Source of the DNA: Planococcus donghaensis
GTDB taxonomy: Bacteria > Bacillota > Bacilli > Bacillales_A > Planococcaceae
Direction of reading: 5' to 3'
Assembly: GCF_001687665.2 (NCBI RefSeq)
Contig: NZ_CP016543.2
Coordinates: forward strand, 558,001 to 622,000
DNA: 64,000 nt
Positions within the stretch are counted from its first letter, which is position 1. Each line of letters begins with the position of its first letter. The notes beneath the pieces were generated by a model, which saw nothing but the letters and a program-made list of their open reading frames with translations, did not search any database and had not been told where the DNA came from. Positions 43,560 to 51,980 of this stretch are shown here, one piece after another. Both the position numbers and the translations under genes were made by a program.

Positions 43560-44657
43560 TTAACGAATGCGCAATTCAGAGTCGCCATCAAAGAAATGGG
43601 CTTTGTTCATATCAAACGCAAGGTCCACTGTAGATTCAGCTTCAACGCTAAAGCGAGAATCAACGCGTGCGACGAAATCTTGGTCGTCAATTTTTGAGTA
43701 AAGGATGATTTCTGCACCCATTAATTCAGCAACATCGATATAAGCTTGGATCTTTGTATGTGGTGAATGTTCCAAGAATAGCGGCTCATCGTGAATATCT
43801 TCAGGACGGATGCCAAGAACAAGGTTCTTGCTTTCATAGCCTTGATCTTGAAGCATTTTTAGCTTGCCATCTGGAATAAGAACTTTAGAATTACCTATTA
43901 CAAAATGGTCACCCACTAATTTACCACGTAGGAAGTTCATAGATGGAGATCCGATAAATCCGCCAACAAACATGTTTTCCGGTAAGTCGTATACTTCTTT
44001 TGGCGTTCCGACTTGTTGAACAAAGCCGTCTTTCATAACGACTAAACGAGTCGCCATTGTCATCGCTTCTGTTTGATCGTGCGTTACGTAAACAGTTGTT
44101 GTTTGCAAGCGACGGTGCAATTTTTGGATTTCTGCGCGCATTTGCACACGCAATTTTGCATCAAGGTTGGATAAAGGCTCATCCATCAAAAAGACTTTAG
44201 CGTCACGGACAATCGCACGGCCTAAAGCGACACGTTGGCGTTGACCGCCTGATAGCGCTTTCGGTTTGCGGTTTAAGTAATCATCGAGTCCTAAGATTTT
44301 TGAAGCGTTAGCAACACGCGCTTTAATCTCGTCTTTTTTCATTTTGCGTAATTTCAAGCTAAATGCCATGTTTTCATATACTGTCATATGCGGGTACAAA
44401 GCGTAGTTTTGGAAAACCATCGCGATGTCGCGGTCTTTTGGTGACACGTCGTTAACGCGTTTGTCGCCGATATACAAATCACCGTCTGTAATATCTTCTA
44501 ATCCAGCGATCATGCGAAGTGTTGTTGATTTCCCACAACCTGAAGGTCCGACGAGTACCAAAAATTCTTTATCGCGAATTTCTAAGTTAAAGTCTTGTAC
44601 AGAAACTACACCTTTTTCATATTCTTTTTTAATATTTACTAAAGTTAAGCCCGTCAT
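43560..44657 (-). CDS. msmX: Carbohydrate ABC transporter ATPase (MsmX/MalK-like)
   Basis: A 365-residue CUT1-type ATPase that energises sugar importers. Motifs: Walker A GPSGCGKSTTLRM, Q-loop MVFQNYALYPHMTV, signature LSGGQRQRVALGRA, Walker B VFLMDEPLSNLDAKLR, H-loop VTHDQTEAMTMA, and a C-terminal MOP-type regulatory domain (about 240-365, with GIRPEDIHDEPLF). In Bacillus one such ATPase serves several sugar importers. Here it probably powers the maltose-type permeases at 50.3-52.0 kb, which lack their own ATPase. A GGGGGAAACC sequence lies upstream of the ATG. Confidence 0.93.
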   Translation of the reverse strand: MTGLTLVNIKKEYEKGVVSVQDFNLEIRDKEFLVLVGPSGCGKSTTLRMIAGLEDITDGDLYIGDKRVNDVSPKDRDIAMVFQNYALYPHMTVYENMAFSLKLRKMKKDEIKARVANASKILGLDDYLNRKPKALSGGQRQRVALGRAIVRDAKVFLMDEPLSNLDAKLRVQMRAEIQKLHRRLQTTTVYVTHDQTEAMTMATRLVVMKDGFVQQVGTPKEVYDLPENMFVGGFIGSPSMNFLRGKLVGDHFVIGNSKVLIPDGKLKMLQDQGYESKNLVLGIRPEDIHDEPLFLEHSPHTKIQAYIDVAELMGAEIILYSKIDDQDFVARVDSRFSVEAESTVDLAFDMNKAHFFDGDSELRIR

Positions 44658-44764
44658 TTGGTTTCCCCCAATAATCTGTTTGTCATTGGTAACAGCTTAA
44701 CCGATAGAGAATTTAGAAGAAATATCAAAATTGCCTAAAAATTCATATGCGTTTTTGTGCACAT

Positions 44765-45655
44765 TTACTTTTCAATGAGAATTGCTAAGTAAACAGCCAT
44801 CGCGTCATGAAATTTTCGCACATCAATGCCGGTATTCTCGTAAAAACGGTCAAAACGGTATTGTAAGCTATTGCGATGCATATGCAGTGCCTTTGCTGTT
44901 TCAGAGATATTTAAGTTATTGCGTACAAACACCTCTATCATCTTCATCGTTTCTTCGTCACCTTGATAATCTTGCAAAACGGATTGTCTTATTTCATTCT
45001 GGAGGGGTTCTGGTATTTGATCGATCACTAAATACGGAACCGCATCCGTATAACTGATAACGGGTTTGGTTGAATAAAGGCTAACGGTCTTTGCGCCATT
45101 TACCATCGCGCGGTAATGAGGGGCAGCACCATCTAAAATCGTCCGGAGCGGGCCCACAAAAAAGTGGATTTTAATATACAAATCGCTCATCAACACATCG
45201 ATGATTTCTTCGTATGAGATTGGACCGTCTTCTTTTGTTACGTATTCGACCAAAATTCCTTGATGATCGTTTTCCCATAAAATCGGTACGTGTTGCGCAT
45301 AAAAGTCTTGAACGGCTTGTTTAAAAGCATTAGGACTAATTTGTTTTTCTTGGATGGAAAAATGCACAAAGCGATACGGAGAATTTAATGTGATTTTATT
45401 CTCCTCAGTCAGTAGAGCAGGATTAACCACATCGGACCACTTTTTTTCTTCCTCCGTCAGTGTTGGGAAAAGTGGATTGTAAGGCGTCAAAAAGGTTGCG
45501 AGCAAAGACAAATCTCTTGGCTCAAGTTCTGTTTCATGTATGCCTACAATGACGCCGTCTGAAAGTGAAAACCATTTATAGGCTGAATCTGATGAAAGTG
45601 TGCTTTGGTCGAGTAGTTGAAGCGAAGGATAGAGTTCTTTTAATTGATGGATCAT
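44765..45655 (-). CDS. PucR/CdaR-like transcriptional regulator
   Basis: A 296-residue protein whose C terminus carries a PucR-type helix-turn-helix (VFVRNNLNISETAKALHMHRNSLQYRFDRFYENTGIDVR). The N-terminal two thirds show no recognised sensor domain but include EEIIDVLMSDLYIKIHFFVG, as in CdaR-like regulators. These usually activate carbohydrate or purine genes in response to a metabolite. Its position between msmX and the divergent glucosidase gene suggests control of the maltose locus; this is inference. Confidence 0.88.
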   Translation of the reverse strand: MIHQLKELYPSLQLLDQSTLSSDSAYKWFSLSDGVIVGIHETELEPRDLSLLATFLTPYNPLFPTLTEEEKKWSDVVNPALLTEENKITLNSPYRFVHFSIQEKQISPNAFKQAVQDFYAQHVPILWENDHQGILVEYVTKEDGPISYEEIIDVLMSDLYIKIHFFVGPLRTILDGAAPHYRAMVNGAKTVSLYSTKPVISYTDAVPYLVIDQIPEPLQNEIRQSVLQDYQGDEETMKMIEVFVRNNLNISETAKALHMHRNSLQYRFDRFYENTGIDVRKFHDAMAVYLAILIEK

Positions 45656-45740
45656 CGAATACCTCTTTTCGCAATTTATCGTTTTGAAGAGTTGCGTAAT
45701 TTATTCATTATACAATAAAACCTTAGATTAAATTAAGTAG

Positions 45741-45768
45741 TTGGCAAAACAGCGGATTCATGTATGAT
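45741..45768 (+). promoter_or_regulatory. Promoter of the malL-glucokinase unit
   Basis: TTGGCA (45741-45746) and TATGAT (45763-45768) with a 16-base spacer, 40 bases before the ATG at 45809. No clear operator palindrome overlaps it. Confidence 0.55.
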
Positions 45769-45808
45769 GTTAGAATAGTATTCACTTTATGAGAAAAGGA
45801 GCATCTTA

Positions 45809-47398
45809 ATGACTGACTGGTGGAAAAAATCGACTGTGTATCAAATTTATCCGCGAAGTTTTATGGATTCAAATGGTGACGGAATCGGTGATATTCGTGG
45901 CATTATCCAGAAACTCGACTACTTGCATGAACTCGGTGTAGATATTCTTTGGCTATCACCAGTGTATGATTCGCCGAACGACGATAACGGCTATGACATC
46001 CGTGATTATTATGAAATCATGCAAGAATTTGGCACAATGGCAGATTTTGACGAGCTATTGGAACAAGTACACGTGCGTGACATGAAATTGGTTATGGATC
46101 TTGTTGTCAATCATACGTCTGATGAGCATGCGTGGTTTAAAGACCATCCCGATTTTTACATATGGCGCGATCAGCCAACCAATTGGCGTTCATTTTTTGG
46201 TGGGTCTACGTGGGAGTACCAAAAAGAACGCAACCAATATTACTTGCACTTGTTTTCCAAAAAGCAACCAGACTTGAACTGGGAAAACCCAGAGATGCGA
46301 AGCGCCGTTTATGAAATGATGCGCTGGTGGTTGGATAAAGGGATAGACGGTTTCCGAATGGACGTCATCAACATGATTTCCAAAGTTCCGGATATGCAAG
46401 ACGCACCAGATGGCGATGCGAGTAGCCAATTTATGAACGGACCTAACGTTCACACTTACTTAAAAGAAATGAACAAACAAGTGCTGTCCCACTACGATAT
46501 TGTGACAGTCGGTGAATCCCCAGGAACAACGCCTAAAGAAGCACGCGATTATACAGCTGCACAAAATCAGGAACTCAACATGATTTTCACGTTCGAGCAC
46601 ATGGATCTCGACAAAGCCTCAGGAGAAAAGTGGGATTTAAAGCCGCTCGATTTGACCGATTTAAAAGAGAATCTGGAAAAATGGCAGCACGGTCTTCACG
46701 ACGAAGGTTGGAACAGTTTGTATTGGAACAACCACGACCAGCCGCGCATAGTCTCGCGATTTGGTGACGATCAACAATGGCGTGTGGAATCTGCTAAAAT
46801 GCTTGCGACATGTCTCCACTTTATGCAAGGCACACCGTATATTTATCAAGGTGAAGAACTAGGTATGACCAATGTCCGTTTTGATACGATTGAAGAATAC
46901 AAAGACATTGAAACCATCAATATGTATCAAGAAAAGCGCGCAGCGGGAATTTCGCATGACGACATCATGACAAAGATTCATGTCAAAGGTCGAGACAATG
47001 CACGAACACCGATGCAATGGTCGGCCGAGACAAATGGTGGCTTTACGACAGGGACCCCTTGGATAAAAGTAAATCCGAATTATACAGACATTAATGCTTC
47101 AGATCATCAAGATCCGGATTCGGTTTACCAATACTACAAAAAGCTCATCGCGTTCCGGAAAAACATGGACATTATTACGCATGGTGATTTCCAGTTATTG
47201 CACCGCGAAGACAAAGAATTATTCGCATATACGCGTACGTGGAACAAAGAAAGTTTGACCGTTTATTGCAATTTTTCAAATCAGCCAAAGACAGTAGAAC
47301 GTCCACAAGGCGATAAGTTGATCGGCAATTATGCTCATCACAATGACGAAGACAATCTCGTACTCGAACCATACGAAGCCGTTGTTTATTACAACTAA
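45809..47398 (+). CDS. malL: GH13 oligo-1,6-glucosidase (predicted alpha-1,6 preference)
   Basis: A 529-residue cytoplasmic GH13 glucosidase that removes glucose from the non-reducing end of isomalto-oligosaccharides. The catalytic set is Asp185 (nucleophile, GFRMDVINMI), Glu236 (VGESPG) and Asp310 (NNHDQPR). The QPDLNWENPEMR motif is present. The residue after the nucleophile is Val, which in this family is associated with alpha-1,6 specificity; the homologue at 53013 has Ala, associated with alpha-1,4. AAAGGAGCA precedes the ATG. The kinase gene follows 25 bases later. Confidence 0.93.
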   Translation: MTDWWKKSTVYQIYPRSFMDSNGDGIGDIRGIIQKLDYLHELGVDILWLSPVYDSPNDDNGYDIRDYYEIMQEFGTMADFDELLEQVHVRDMKLVMDLVVNHTSDEHAWFKDHPDFYIWRDQPTNWRSFFGGSTWEYQKERNQYYLHLFSKKQPDLNWENPEMRSAVYEMMRWWLDKGIDGFRMDVINMISKVPDMQDAPDGDASSQFMNGPNVHTYLKEMNKQVLSHYDIVTVGESPGTTPKEARDYTAAQNQELNMIFTFEHMDLDKASGEKWDLKPLDLTDLKENLEKWQHGLHDEGWNSLYWNNHDQPRIVSRFGDDQQWRVESAKMLATCLHFMQGTPYIYQGEELGMTNVRFDTIEEYKDIETINMYQEKRAAGISHDDIMTKIHVKGRDNARTPMQWSAETNGGFTTGTPWIKVNPNYTDINASDHQDPDSVYQYYKKLIAFRKNMDIITHGDFQLLHREDKELFAYTRTWNKESLTVYCNFSNQPKTVERPQGDKLIGNYAHHNDEDNLVLEPYEAVVYYN

Positions 47399-47422
47399 AA
47401 ACGAAGACCATAAGGAGGAGCC

Positions 47423-48295
47423 ATGGAAAAAGTATTAGGAGTCGACATAGGTGGCACAAAAATCCGCATGGGCATTATTGATGCTAGCGGTCAAATTATA
47501 TACGAGGAAAAAATTCCAACGATTATTCCGCTTTATCCGTATCTTGAAGAAAACATTTTACGTATATTAGCGGAGCAGCCAGAAGTTCAAGCAATTGGCA
47601 TTGGCACGCACGGCTTTGTCGATCCGAAACAAGGAAAAGTGATTTACGCGGCAGAAACTTTGCCAGGCTGGACGGATACACCGGTTAAAGAATGGCTTCA
47701 AAAAGCAACAGGCAAGCGCGTTGAAGTCGAAAATGATGCCAACGTAGTAGCACTTGCAGAAGCGAAGTTTGGTGCCGCGCAAGGCCTAGATCGCGTTGTA
47801 GTGTTAACACTTGGTACGGGCCTTGGTGGTGGCGTATTATGGGACGGCAAACTATTAAGTGGTGGGCCTCACGGGGGTGCGGCAGAACTTGGCCACATGA
47901 TTCTTTACCCAAACGGTGTTAAATGTGCGTGCGGGCGTTTAGGGTGCAGTGAAATGTATGTGTCCGGAACTGCACTGAAGCGCCGCATCAAAGAAGCAGG
48001 GCTACCAGTAACGCCACCTGAACTGTTTGAAAATGCCCAAACCGATCCCGCTGCTAAAAAAGTTGTAGAAGAATTTACAGCTGACTTAGCACTTGTTATC
48101 AGCAGTTTGCAAGCAGTCTTTGATATGGAAATGGTCATTATCGGTGGCGGTGTATCAGAAGCGGCAGGCTTATGGATGGCTTCACTGCAGGAAAAGATGG
48201 ATACCGTTTTATTAAATCCGGTACCGGTGGAAGTCGCACAGTTTGAAAACGATGCCGGCATTTTAGGTGCAGCATTATTAGTTCTTGAAAATTAA
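47423..48295 (+). CDS. ROK-family glucokinase
   Basis: A 290-residue ROK kinase. Features: DIGGTKIRMGII ATP loop at the N terminus (residues 6-17), VENDANVVALAEAKFGAAQG with the catalytic Asp, GTGLGGGVL, and the zinc-binding CACGRLGCSE with its upstream His (ELGHM). It should phosphorylate the free glucose released by the neighbouring glucosidases. AGGAGG precedes the ATG. Fructokinase or another ROK sugar kinase is possible but less likely in this context. Confidence 0.92.
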   Translation: MEKVLGVDIGGTKIRMGIIDASGQIIYEEKIPTIIPLYPYLEENILRILAEQPEVQAIGIGTHGFVDPKQGKVIYAAETLPGWTDTPVKEWLQKATGKRVEVENDANVVALAEAKFGAAQGLDRVVVLTLGTGLGGGVLWDGKLLSGGPHGGAAELGHMILYPNGVKCACGRLGCSEMYVSGTALKRRIKEAGLPVTPPELFENAQTDPAAKKVVEEFTADLALVISSLQAVFDMEMVIIGGGVSEAAGLWMASLQEKMDTVLLNPVPVEVAQFENDAGILGAALLVLEN

Positions 48296-48309
48296 ACCGG
48301 TAGAGTGAG

Positions 48310-48344
48310 ATAGGAGCGGAGAAAGAAACCGCTCCTATTTTTTT
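48310..48344 (+). terminator. Terminator after the glucokinase gene
   Basis: ATAGGAGCGG and CCGCTCCTAT form a perfect stem around AGAAAGAAA, followed by seven T. Confidence 0.92.
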
Positions 48345-48390
48345 GCATTTAAGTCCTAAAAAAGTTTTTGAATTATTTTAAAAAGACATC

Positions 48391-48419
48391 TTGTGCAAAC
48401 GTTTTCATAATGATATGAT
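48391..48419 (+). promoter_or_regulatory. Promoter of the maltose binding protein gene with LacI/cre-type operator
   Basis: TTGTGC (48391-48396) and TATGAT (48414-48419) are 17 bases apart. Between them lies TGCAAACGTTTTCATAA (48394-48410), which fits the TGnAAnCGnTnnCA operator of LacI-family regulators and of CcpA. A repressor bound there would block polymerase. A LacI-family gene lies 3.6 kb downstream in the locus. Confidence 0.75.
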
Positions 48420-48476
48420 ACAGATAATTAATTTGTGGGAACACGCTCCAGTCCGTTCTCATTTTTTATTTGAAGC

Positions 48477-48498
48477 TTTGTGCAAACGATTTCACAAA
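48477..48498 (+). promoter_or_regulatory. Second LacI/cre-type operator
   Basis: TTTGTGCAAACGATTTCACAAA is a near-perfect 22-bp palindrome containing TGCAAACGATTTCA. It lies 86 bases downstream of the first operator and just upstream of the binding protein gene's ribosome binding site. Two sites allow looping by a LacI-type tetramer or separate control by MalR and CcpA. Confidence 0.75.
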
Positions 48499-48520
48499 CA
48501 TTCTAAAGGGGGATTTACTG

Positions 48521-49828
48521 ATGAAAGAATTAAAGTTTAGCAAGGGGCTTGTAGCATCATTGATGTTATCAGCAGCAGTTTTAGCAGGATGTAGCAGTGA
48601 TGGAGAAGAAGCTGGTTCAGGATCTGAAGGCGAAGAGCAAGTAACCGTTGATATTTTCCAATTCAAAGTGGAATTCAAAGAACAATTTGAAGACGTAGTA
48701 GCACTTTACGAAGAAGAAAACCCGAACGTTAATATTGAAATCACAACAGTTGGTGGCGGCGAAGATTACGGCGCAGCACTTCGTTCACGTTTTGCATCTG
48801 GCAACGAACCCGCAATCTTTAACATCGGTGGACCTCAAGATGTAGCGGACTGGAAAGACAGCTTAGCAGATTTAACAGACACAGCAGCATCAGGTGCAGC
48901 TCTTGAAGGCACACTTGACGGCGTAACAGTTGAGTCTGAAGTACTTGGACTTCCTTATAACCAAGAAGGTTATGGCTTTATCTACAACACACGTCTATTC
49001 GAAGAAGCAGGAATTGATCCTGCATCAATCACGGATTACGCATCACTTGAAGAAGCTGTGAAAACATTGGATTCGAAAAAAGACGAACTTGGTCTTGAAT
49101 CGGTATTCGCTTTCCCAGGTAAAGAAACGTGGGTAACTGGACTTCACTTGTCGAATACATTTTTAGCACCTGAATTCGATAACAACGTATTAACTGCATT
49201 TGACGCAGAAACAGTTGACTTCAAATACGGAGAAGGCTTTAAGAAAATCGTTGATTTGCAAAACGAATACTCGAAACAACCAACAGTTAGCCTTGATTAC
49301 TCGCAACAAGTAGAAGAATTGTTCTCACTTGAGCGCGTAGCGATTATCCAACAAGGAAACTGGGCTTACGGCTCAATCGCTGGCATTGACCAAGAACTTG
49401 CGGACAGCGGTGTTGGCCTTATGCCGATTCCTGTAGAAGGCATGGATAATGCTGGACTACCAGTTGGCGTACCAATGTATTGGGGCGTAAACAAAAAAGC
49501 TGACGAAGCAGTTATCAAAGAATCAAAAGAATTCTTAGACTGGTTGTACACATCTGATGCAGGTAAAACAGCTGTATTAGAAGACTTTAAATTCATTCCA
49601 GCTTATGAAGGTTACGATACATCAAAAATCTCTGATCCAATGTCGAAAGCTATTTACGACGCTTCTGAGTCAGGTAACACAATCGGATGGGTATTCATGG
49701 GTTACCCAACTGGATGGGGACAAGACGAGCTTGGCGCGAACATTCAAAAATACCTAAGCGACGAAGCAAGCTGGGATGAAGTTATTGACTCAGCAAAAGA
49801 AGCTTGGAAAACAGACAGAGCTAAATAA
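48521..49828 (+). CDS. Maltose/oligosaccharide ABC transporter binding lipoprotein
   Basis: A 435-residue family 1 extracellular binding protein. AAAGGGGGA lies just upstream of the ATG at 48521; the frame from 48470 includes the operator and is rejected. Lipobox LAGC (Cys24), then an acidic linker and the bilobed binding domain starting QVTVDIFQFKVEFKEQFEDVVALYEEENPNV. Length and context fit a MalE/GanO-like oligosaccharide binder. The permease genes follow only after a 463-base gap with a terminator and repeats, so the binding protein can be made in excess. Confidence 0.92.
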   Translation: MKELKFSKGLVASLMLSAAVLAGCSSDGEEAGSGSEGEEQVTVDIFQFKVEFKEQFEDVVALYEEENPNVNIEITTVGGGEDYGAALRSRFASGNEPAIFNIGGPQDVADWKDSLADLTDTAASGAALEGTLDGVTVESEVLGLPYNQEGYGFIYNTRLFEEAGIDPASITDYASLEEAVKTLDSKKDELGLESVFAFPGKETWVTGLHLSNTFLAPEFDNNVLTAFDAETVDFKYGEGFKKIVDLQNEYSKQPTVSLDYSQQVEELFSLERVAIIQQGNWAYGSIAGIDQELADSGVGLMPIPVEGMDNAGLPVGVPMYWGVNKKADEAVIKESKEFLDWLYTSDAGKTAVLEDFKFIPAYEGYDTSKISDPMSKAIYDASESGNTIGWVFMGYPTGWGQDELGANIQKYLSDEASWDEVIDSAKEAWKTDRAK

Positions 49829-49863
49829 GCAACTCGCAAGTTAATGATCATTATGAGCGTTTC

Positions 49864-49895
49864 AAACAAAGTAGCCTCTGTGCTACTTTGTTTTG
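49864..49895 (+). terminator. Hairpin terminator/attenuator after the binding protein gene
   Basis: AAACAAAGTAGC pairs with GCTACTTTGTTT around CTCTGT, followed by TGTTA. The short T-run suggests partial termination, which would make more binding protein than permease. Confidence 0.75.
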
Positions 49896-49919
49896 TTACT
49901 AGGGTAAATTGAGAAGTTT

Positions 49920-50012
49920 AAACCGCGCCGCGCTTTGGGCATGGCTCACACAATAAGCCGAAAAGAGCACTCGTCTTATTGTTCCGCCTAGCCCGTGGAC
50001 GCGCCGGCGCTA
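49920..50012. repeat. GC-rich hairpin repeat (REP-like)
   Basis: GCGCCGCGC..GGGC..ACAATAAG on the left pairs with CTTATTGT..GCCC..GCGCCGGCGC on the right. It has the same CATAAG/CTTATG-type inner stem layout as the element at 13180-13276. Confidence 0.65.
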
Positions 50013-50084
50013 AGAGATTTGCTAGATACAAAGTGAGAGCAGTTAGTATTGCTACTCGAAAATAAAAGATAGGTAGCAAAACGG

Positions 50085-50190
50085 CGGAGACGCCTGCGGG
50101 AAAGCGAGACAGCCGAGACCCTGCAGGAGCAGAGCGACGAAGCGGCTTGGCGCTCGCCCGCGGCAAGCGCAGCTGTTTTGCGGACTATCG
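50085..50190. repeat. Bacillales-type GCGGAGACGCCTGCGGGA repeat
   Basis: Reads GGCGGAGACGCCTGCGGGA, then GCGAGACAGCCGAGACCCTGCAGGAG, then CGACGAAGCGGCTTGGCGCTCGCCCGCGG. I recall this sequence type as a multi-copy intergenic element in many Bacillales genomes. Complementary blocks (CCTGCGGG/CCCGCGG, CCTGCAGG) allow a folded RNA or DNA structure. Function unknown. Confidence 0.6.
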
Positions 50191-50291
50191 CTAACCAAAT
50201 CAAAATTAAAAGAGGAAAAGCGTCGGTCTGGAGCGATTTCTCAACCGAATTTTAATTTCACCGATCAAAACAAGAAAGGAATGATGCCCGT

Positions 50292-51152
50292 ATGCGTACA
50301 AAAGATTTATCTTATTGGTTGTTTCTAGCCCCTGTCTTACTGGCACTTACGCTAGTTGTCATCGTTCCGATGCTACTTGGTGTCTATTACTCCTTCACTA
50401 CCTGGAACGGCATTAACACAGGTGAGTTTGTCGGATTCCAAAACTACATCGACTTATTCCACGATCAGCGTTTCTTGGATTCGCTTTGGTTCACTACGAA
50501 ATTCTCAGTAGTCTCTGTTATTTTAATTAACGTAATTGGGCTATCACTTGCACTTCTTGTGACAGGTCGCGTTCGTTCAAGTAAATTATTGCGTACAACA
50601 TTCTTTATGCCAAACTTGATCGGTGGATTAATTTTAGGATTTATTTGGCAGTTTATTTTCATTAAAGTATTTGCAAGTGTCGGTGAAATTATCGGCATGG
50701 AAAGCTTGCAAGGCTGGTTGTCTACAACAGACACTGGTTTCTGGGGATTGGTTATCTTAATGAGCTGGCAAATGGCTGGTTACATCATGGTTATCTATAT
50801 TGCTTATTTGGAAGGGATGCCAAAAGAATTGCTAGAGGCATCTGAAATCGACGGAGCTTCTTCATTCCAACGTTTCCGTTTTGTCGTATTTCCACTTGTG
50901 GCACCTGCGTTTACGGTCAGCATGTTCTTAACGCTGTCGAATACGTTTAAATTGTACGACCAAAACTTGTCGCTAACAGGCGGCGGACCTTATAACTCTA
51001 CAGAAATGGTTGCGATGGAAATCTTCAAGACAGCGTTTATGCAAAATGCCTTTGCTTATGCGCAAGCGAAAGCCGTCATTTTCTTCATCATCGTAGCGAT
51101 CATCGCTCTTGTCCAGGTGTATCTGAACAAACGTAAGGAGGTCGAAATGTAA
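50292..51152 (+). CDS. Sugar ABC transporter permease (MalF-like)
   Basis: A 286-residue CUT1 permease with six predicted membrane segments, the first at about 9-31 (WLFLAPVLLALTLVVIVPMLL). The EAA loop that contacts the ATPase is LLEASEIDGASSFQRFRFVVF. It works with the next permease, the binding protein at 48521 and probably the MsmX-like ATPase at 43560. AGAAAGGAATG lies upstream of the ATG. Its stop and the next start share a base (TAATG). Confidence 0.93.
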   Translation: MRTKDLSYWLFLAPVLLALTLVVIVPMLLGVYYSFTTWNGINTGEFVGFQNYIDLFHDQRFLDSLWFTTKFSVVSVILINVIGLSLALLVTGRVRSSKLLRTTFFMPNLIGGLILGFIWQFIFIKVFASVGEIIGMESLQGWLSTTDTGFWGLVILMSWQMAGYIMVIYIAYLEGMPKELLEASEIDGASSFQRFRFVVFPLVAPAFTVSMFLTLSNTFKLYDQNLSLTGGGPYNSTEMVAMEIFKTAFMQNAFAYAQAKAVIFFIIVAIIALVQVYLNKRKEVEM

Positions 51153-51967
51153 TGAAGAAAAAGTGGAATATTAAGCTAGAAGTTCTCGGCGTGTTGTTAG
51201 CGATTTTATGGCTAGCCCCGTTTTATCTGATGTTCGTGAACTCGTTTAAATCAAAAAAAGAAATTTTTATGGATACGATTAGTCCTCCAGAAAGCTGGAG
51301 TTTTGATAACTACATTAAAGCATTTGAAGAACTTGATTTTATGCAAACCTTATTTAACTCATTGTTAATTACCGTTATTAGTGTAGTGCTGATTATTCTC
51401 TTTTCGGCAATGGCAGCTTACGCCTTATCGCGTGCTAAAAGTAAGCTTAGTACGGTATTTTTTTTCACATTCGTAGCAGCGATGTTAATCCCGTTTCAAT
51501 CAGTAATGATTCCGCTTGTGACTGTGTTTGGTAAGTTTGACATGTTGAATCGCGGCGGGTTGATCTTTATGTATATCGGATTTGGTGCAAGTCTTTCGAT
51601 TTTCTTGTATCACGGTGCATTAAACAATATCCCGCGCTCACTTGATGAAGCGGCGACCATTGATGGTGCCAATCGTTGGCAAGTGTTCTGGCATATTATC
51701 TTCCCAATCCTTAAACCAATTACCGTGACAGTGGCGATTCTGAACATCATTTGGATTTGGAACGATTATTTATTGCCATCACTTGTTATTAATACACCAG
51801 GAAGTGAAACGATTCCATTGAAAATGTTCTTCTTCTTTGGCGAATACACGAAACAATGGCATTTAGCGCTTGCCGGATTGACACTGGCTATCGTCCCAGT
51901 TATCATTTTCTACTTCTTTGCACAGCGCGAAATCATCAAAGGGGTATCAGATGGAGCAGTAAAATAA
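51152..51967 (+). CDS. Sugar ABC transporter permease (MalG-like)
   Basis: A 271-residue CUT1 permease with six predicted membrane segments and an EAA loop LDEAATIDGANRWQVFWHIIF. It ends in the typical short cytoplasmic tail FAQREIIKGVSDGAVK. TAAGGAGGT precedes the start within the end of the upstream gene, and translation is probably coupled by the TAATG junction. Confidence 0.93.
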   Translation: MKKKWNIKLEVLGVLLAILWLAPFYLMFVNSFKSKKEIFMDTISPPESWSFDNYIKAFEELDFMQTLFNSLLITVISVVLIILFSAMAAYALSRAKSKLSTVFFFTFVAAMLIPFQSVMIPLVTVFGKFDMLNRGGLIFMYIGFGASLSIFLYHGALNNIPRSLDEAATIDGANRWQVFWHIIFPILKPITVTVAILNIIWIWNDYLLPSLVINTPGSETIPLKMFFFFGEYTKQWHLALAGLTLAIVPVIIFYFFAQREIIKGVSDGAVK

Positions 51968-51980
51968 GGGAGACGGTTAA

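Larger units (their letters stand above)
49829..50291. other. Long gap inside the maltose transport locus
   Basis: Contains a hairpin terminator (49864-49895), two GC-rich hairpin repeats (49920-50012 and 50085-50190) and a short AT-rich stretch with AGAAAGGAATG before the permease start. No gene is seen. The composition differs sharply from the flanking genes. Confidence 0.6.

Noticed and set aside
49829..50291. Structural RNA gene or riboswitch before the permease gene
   Set aside because: The folded segments match repeat types I recall from intergenic Bacillales DNA and are not placed like a riboswitch; no known aptamer signature was recognised.
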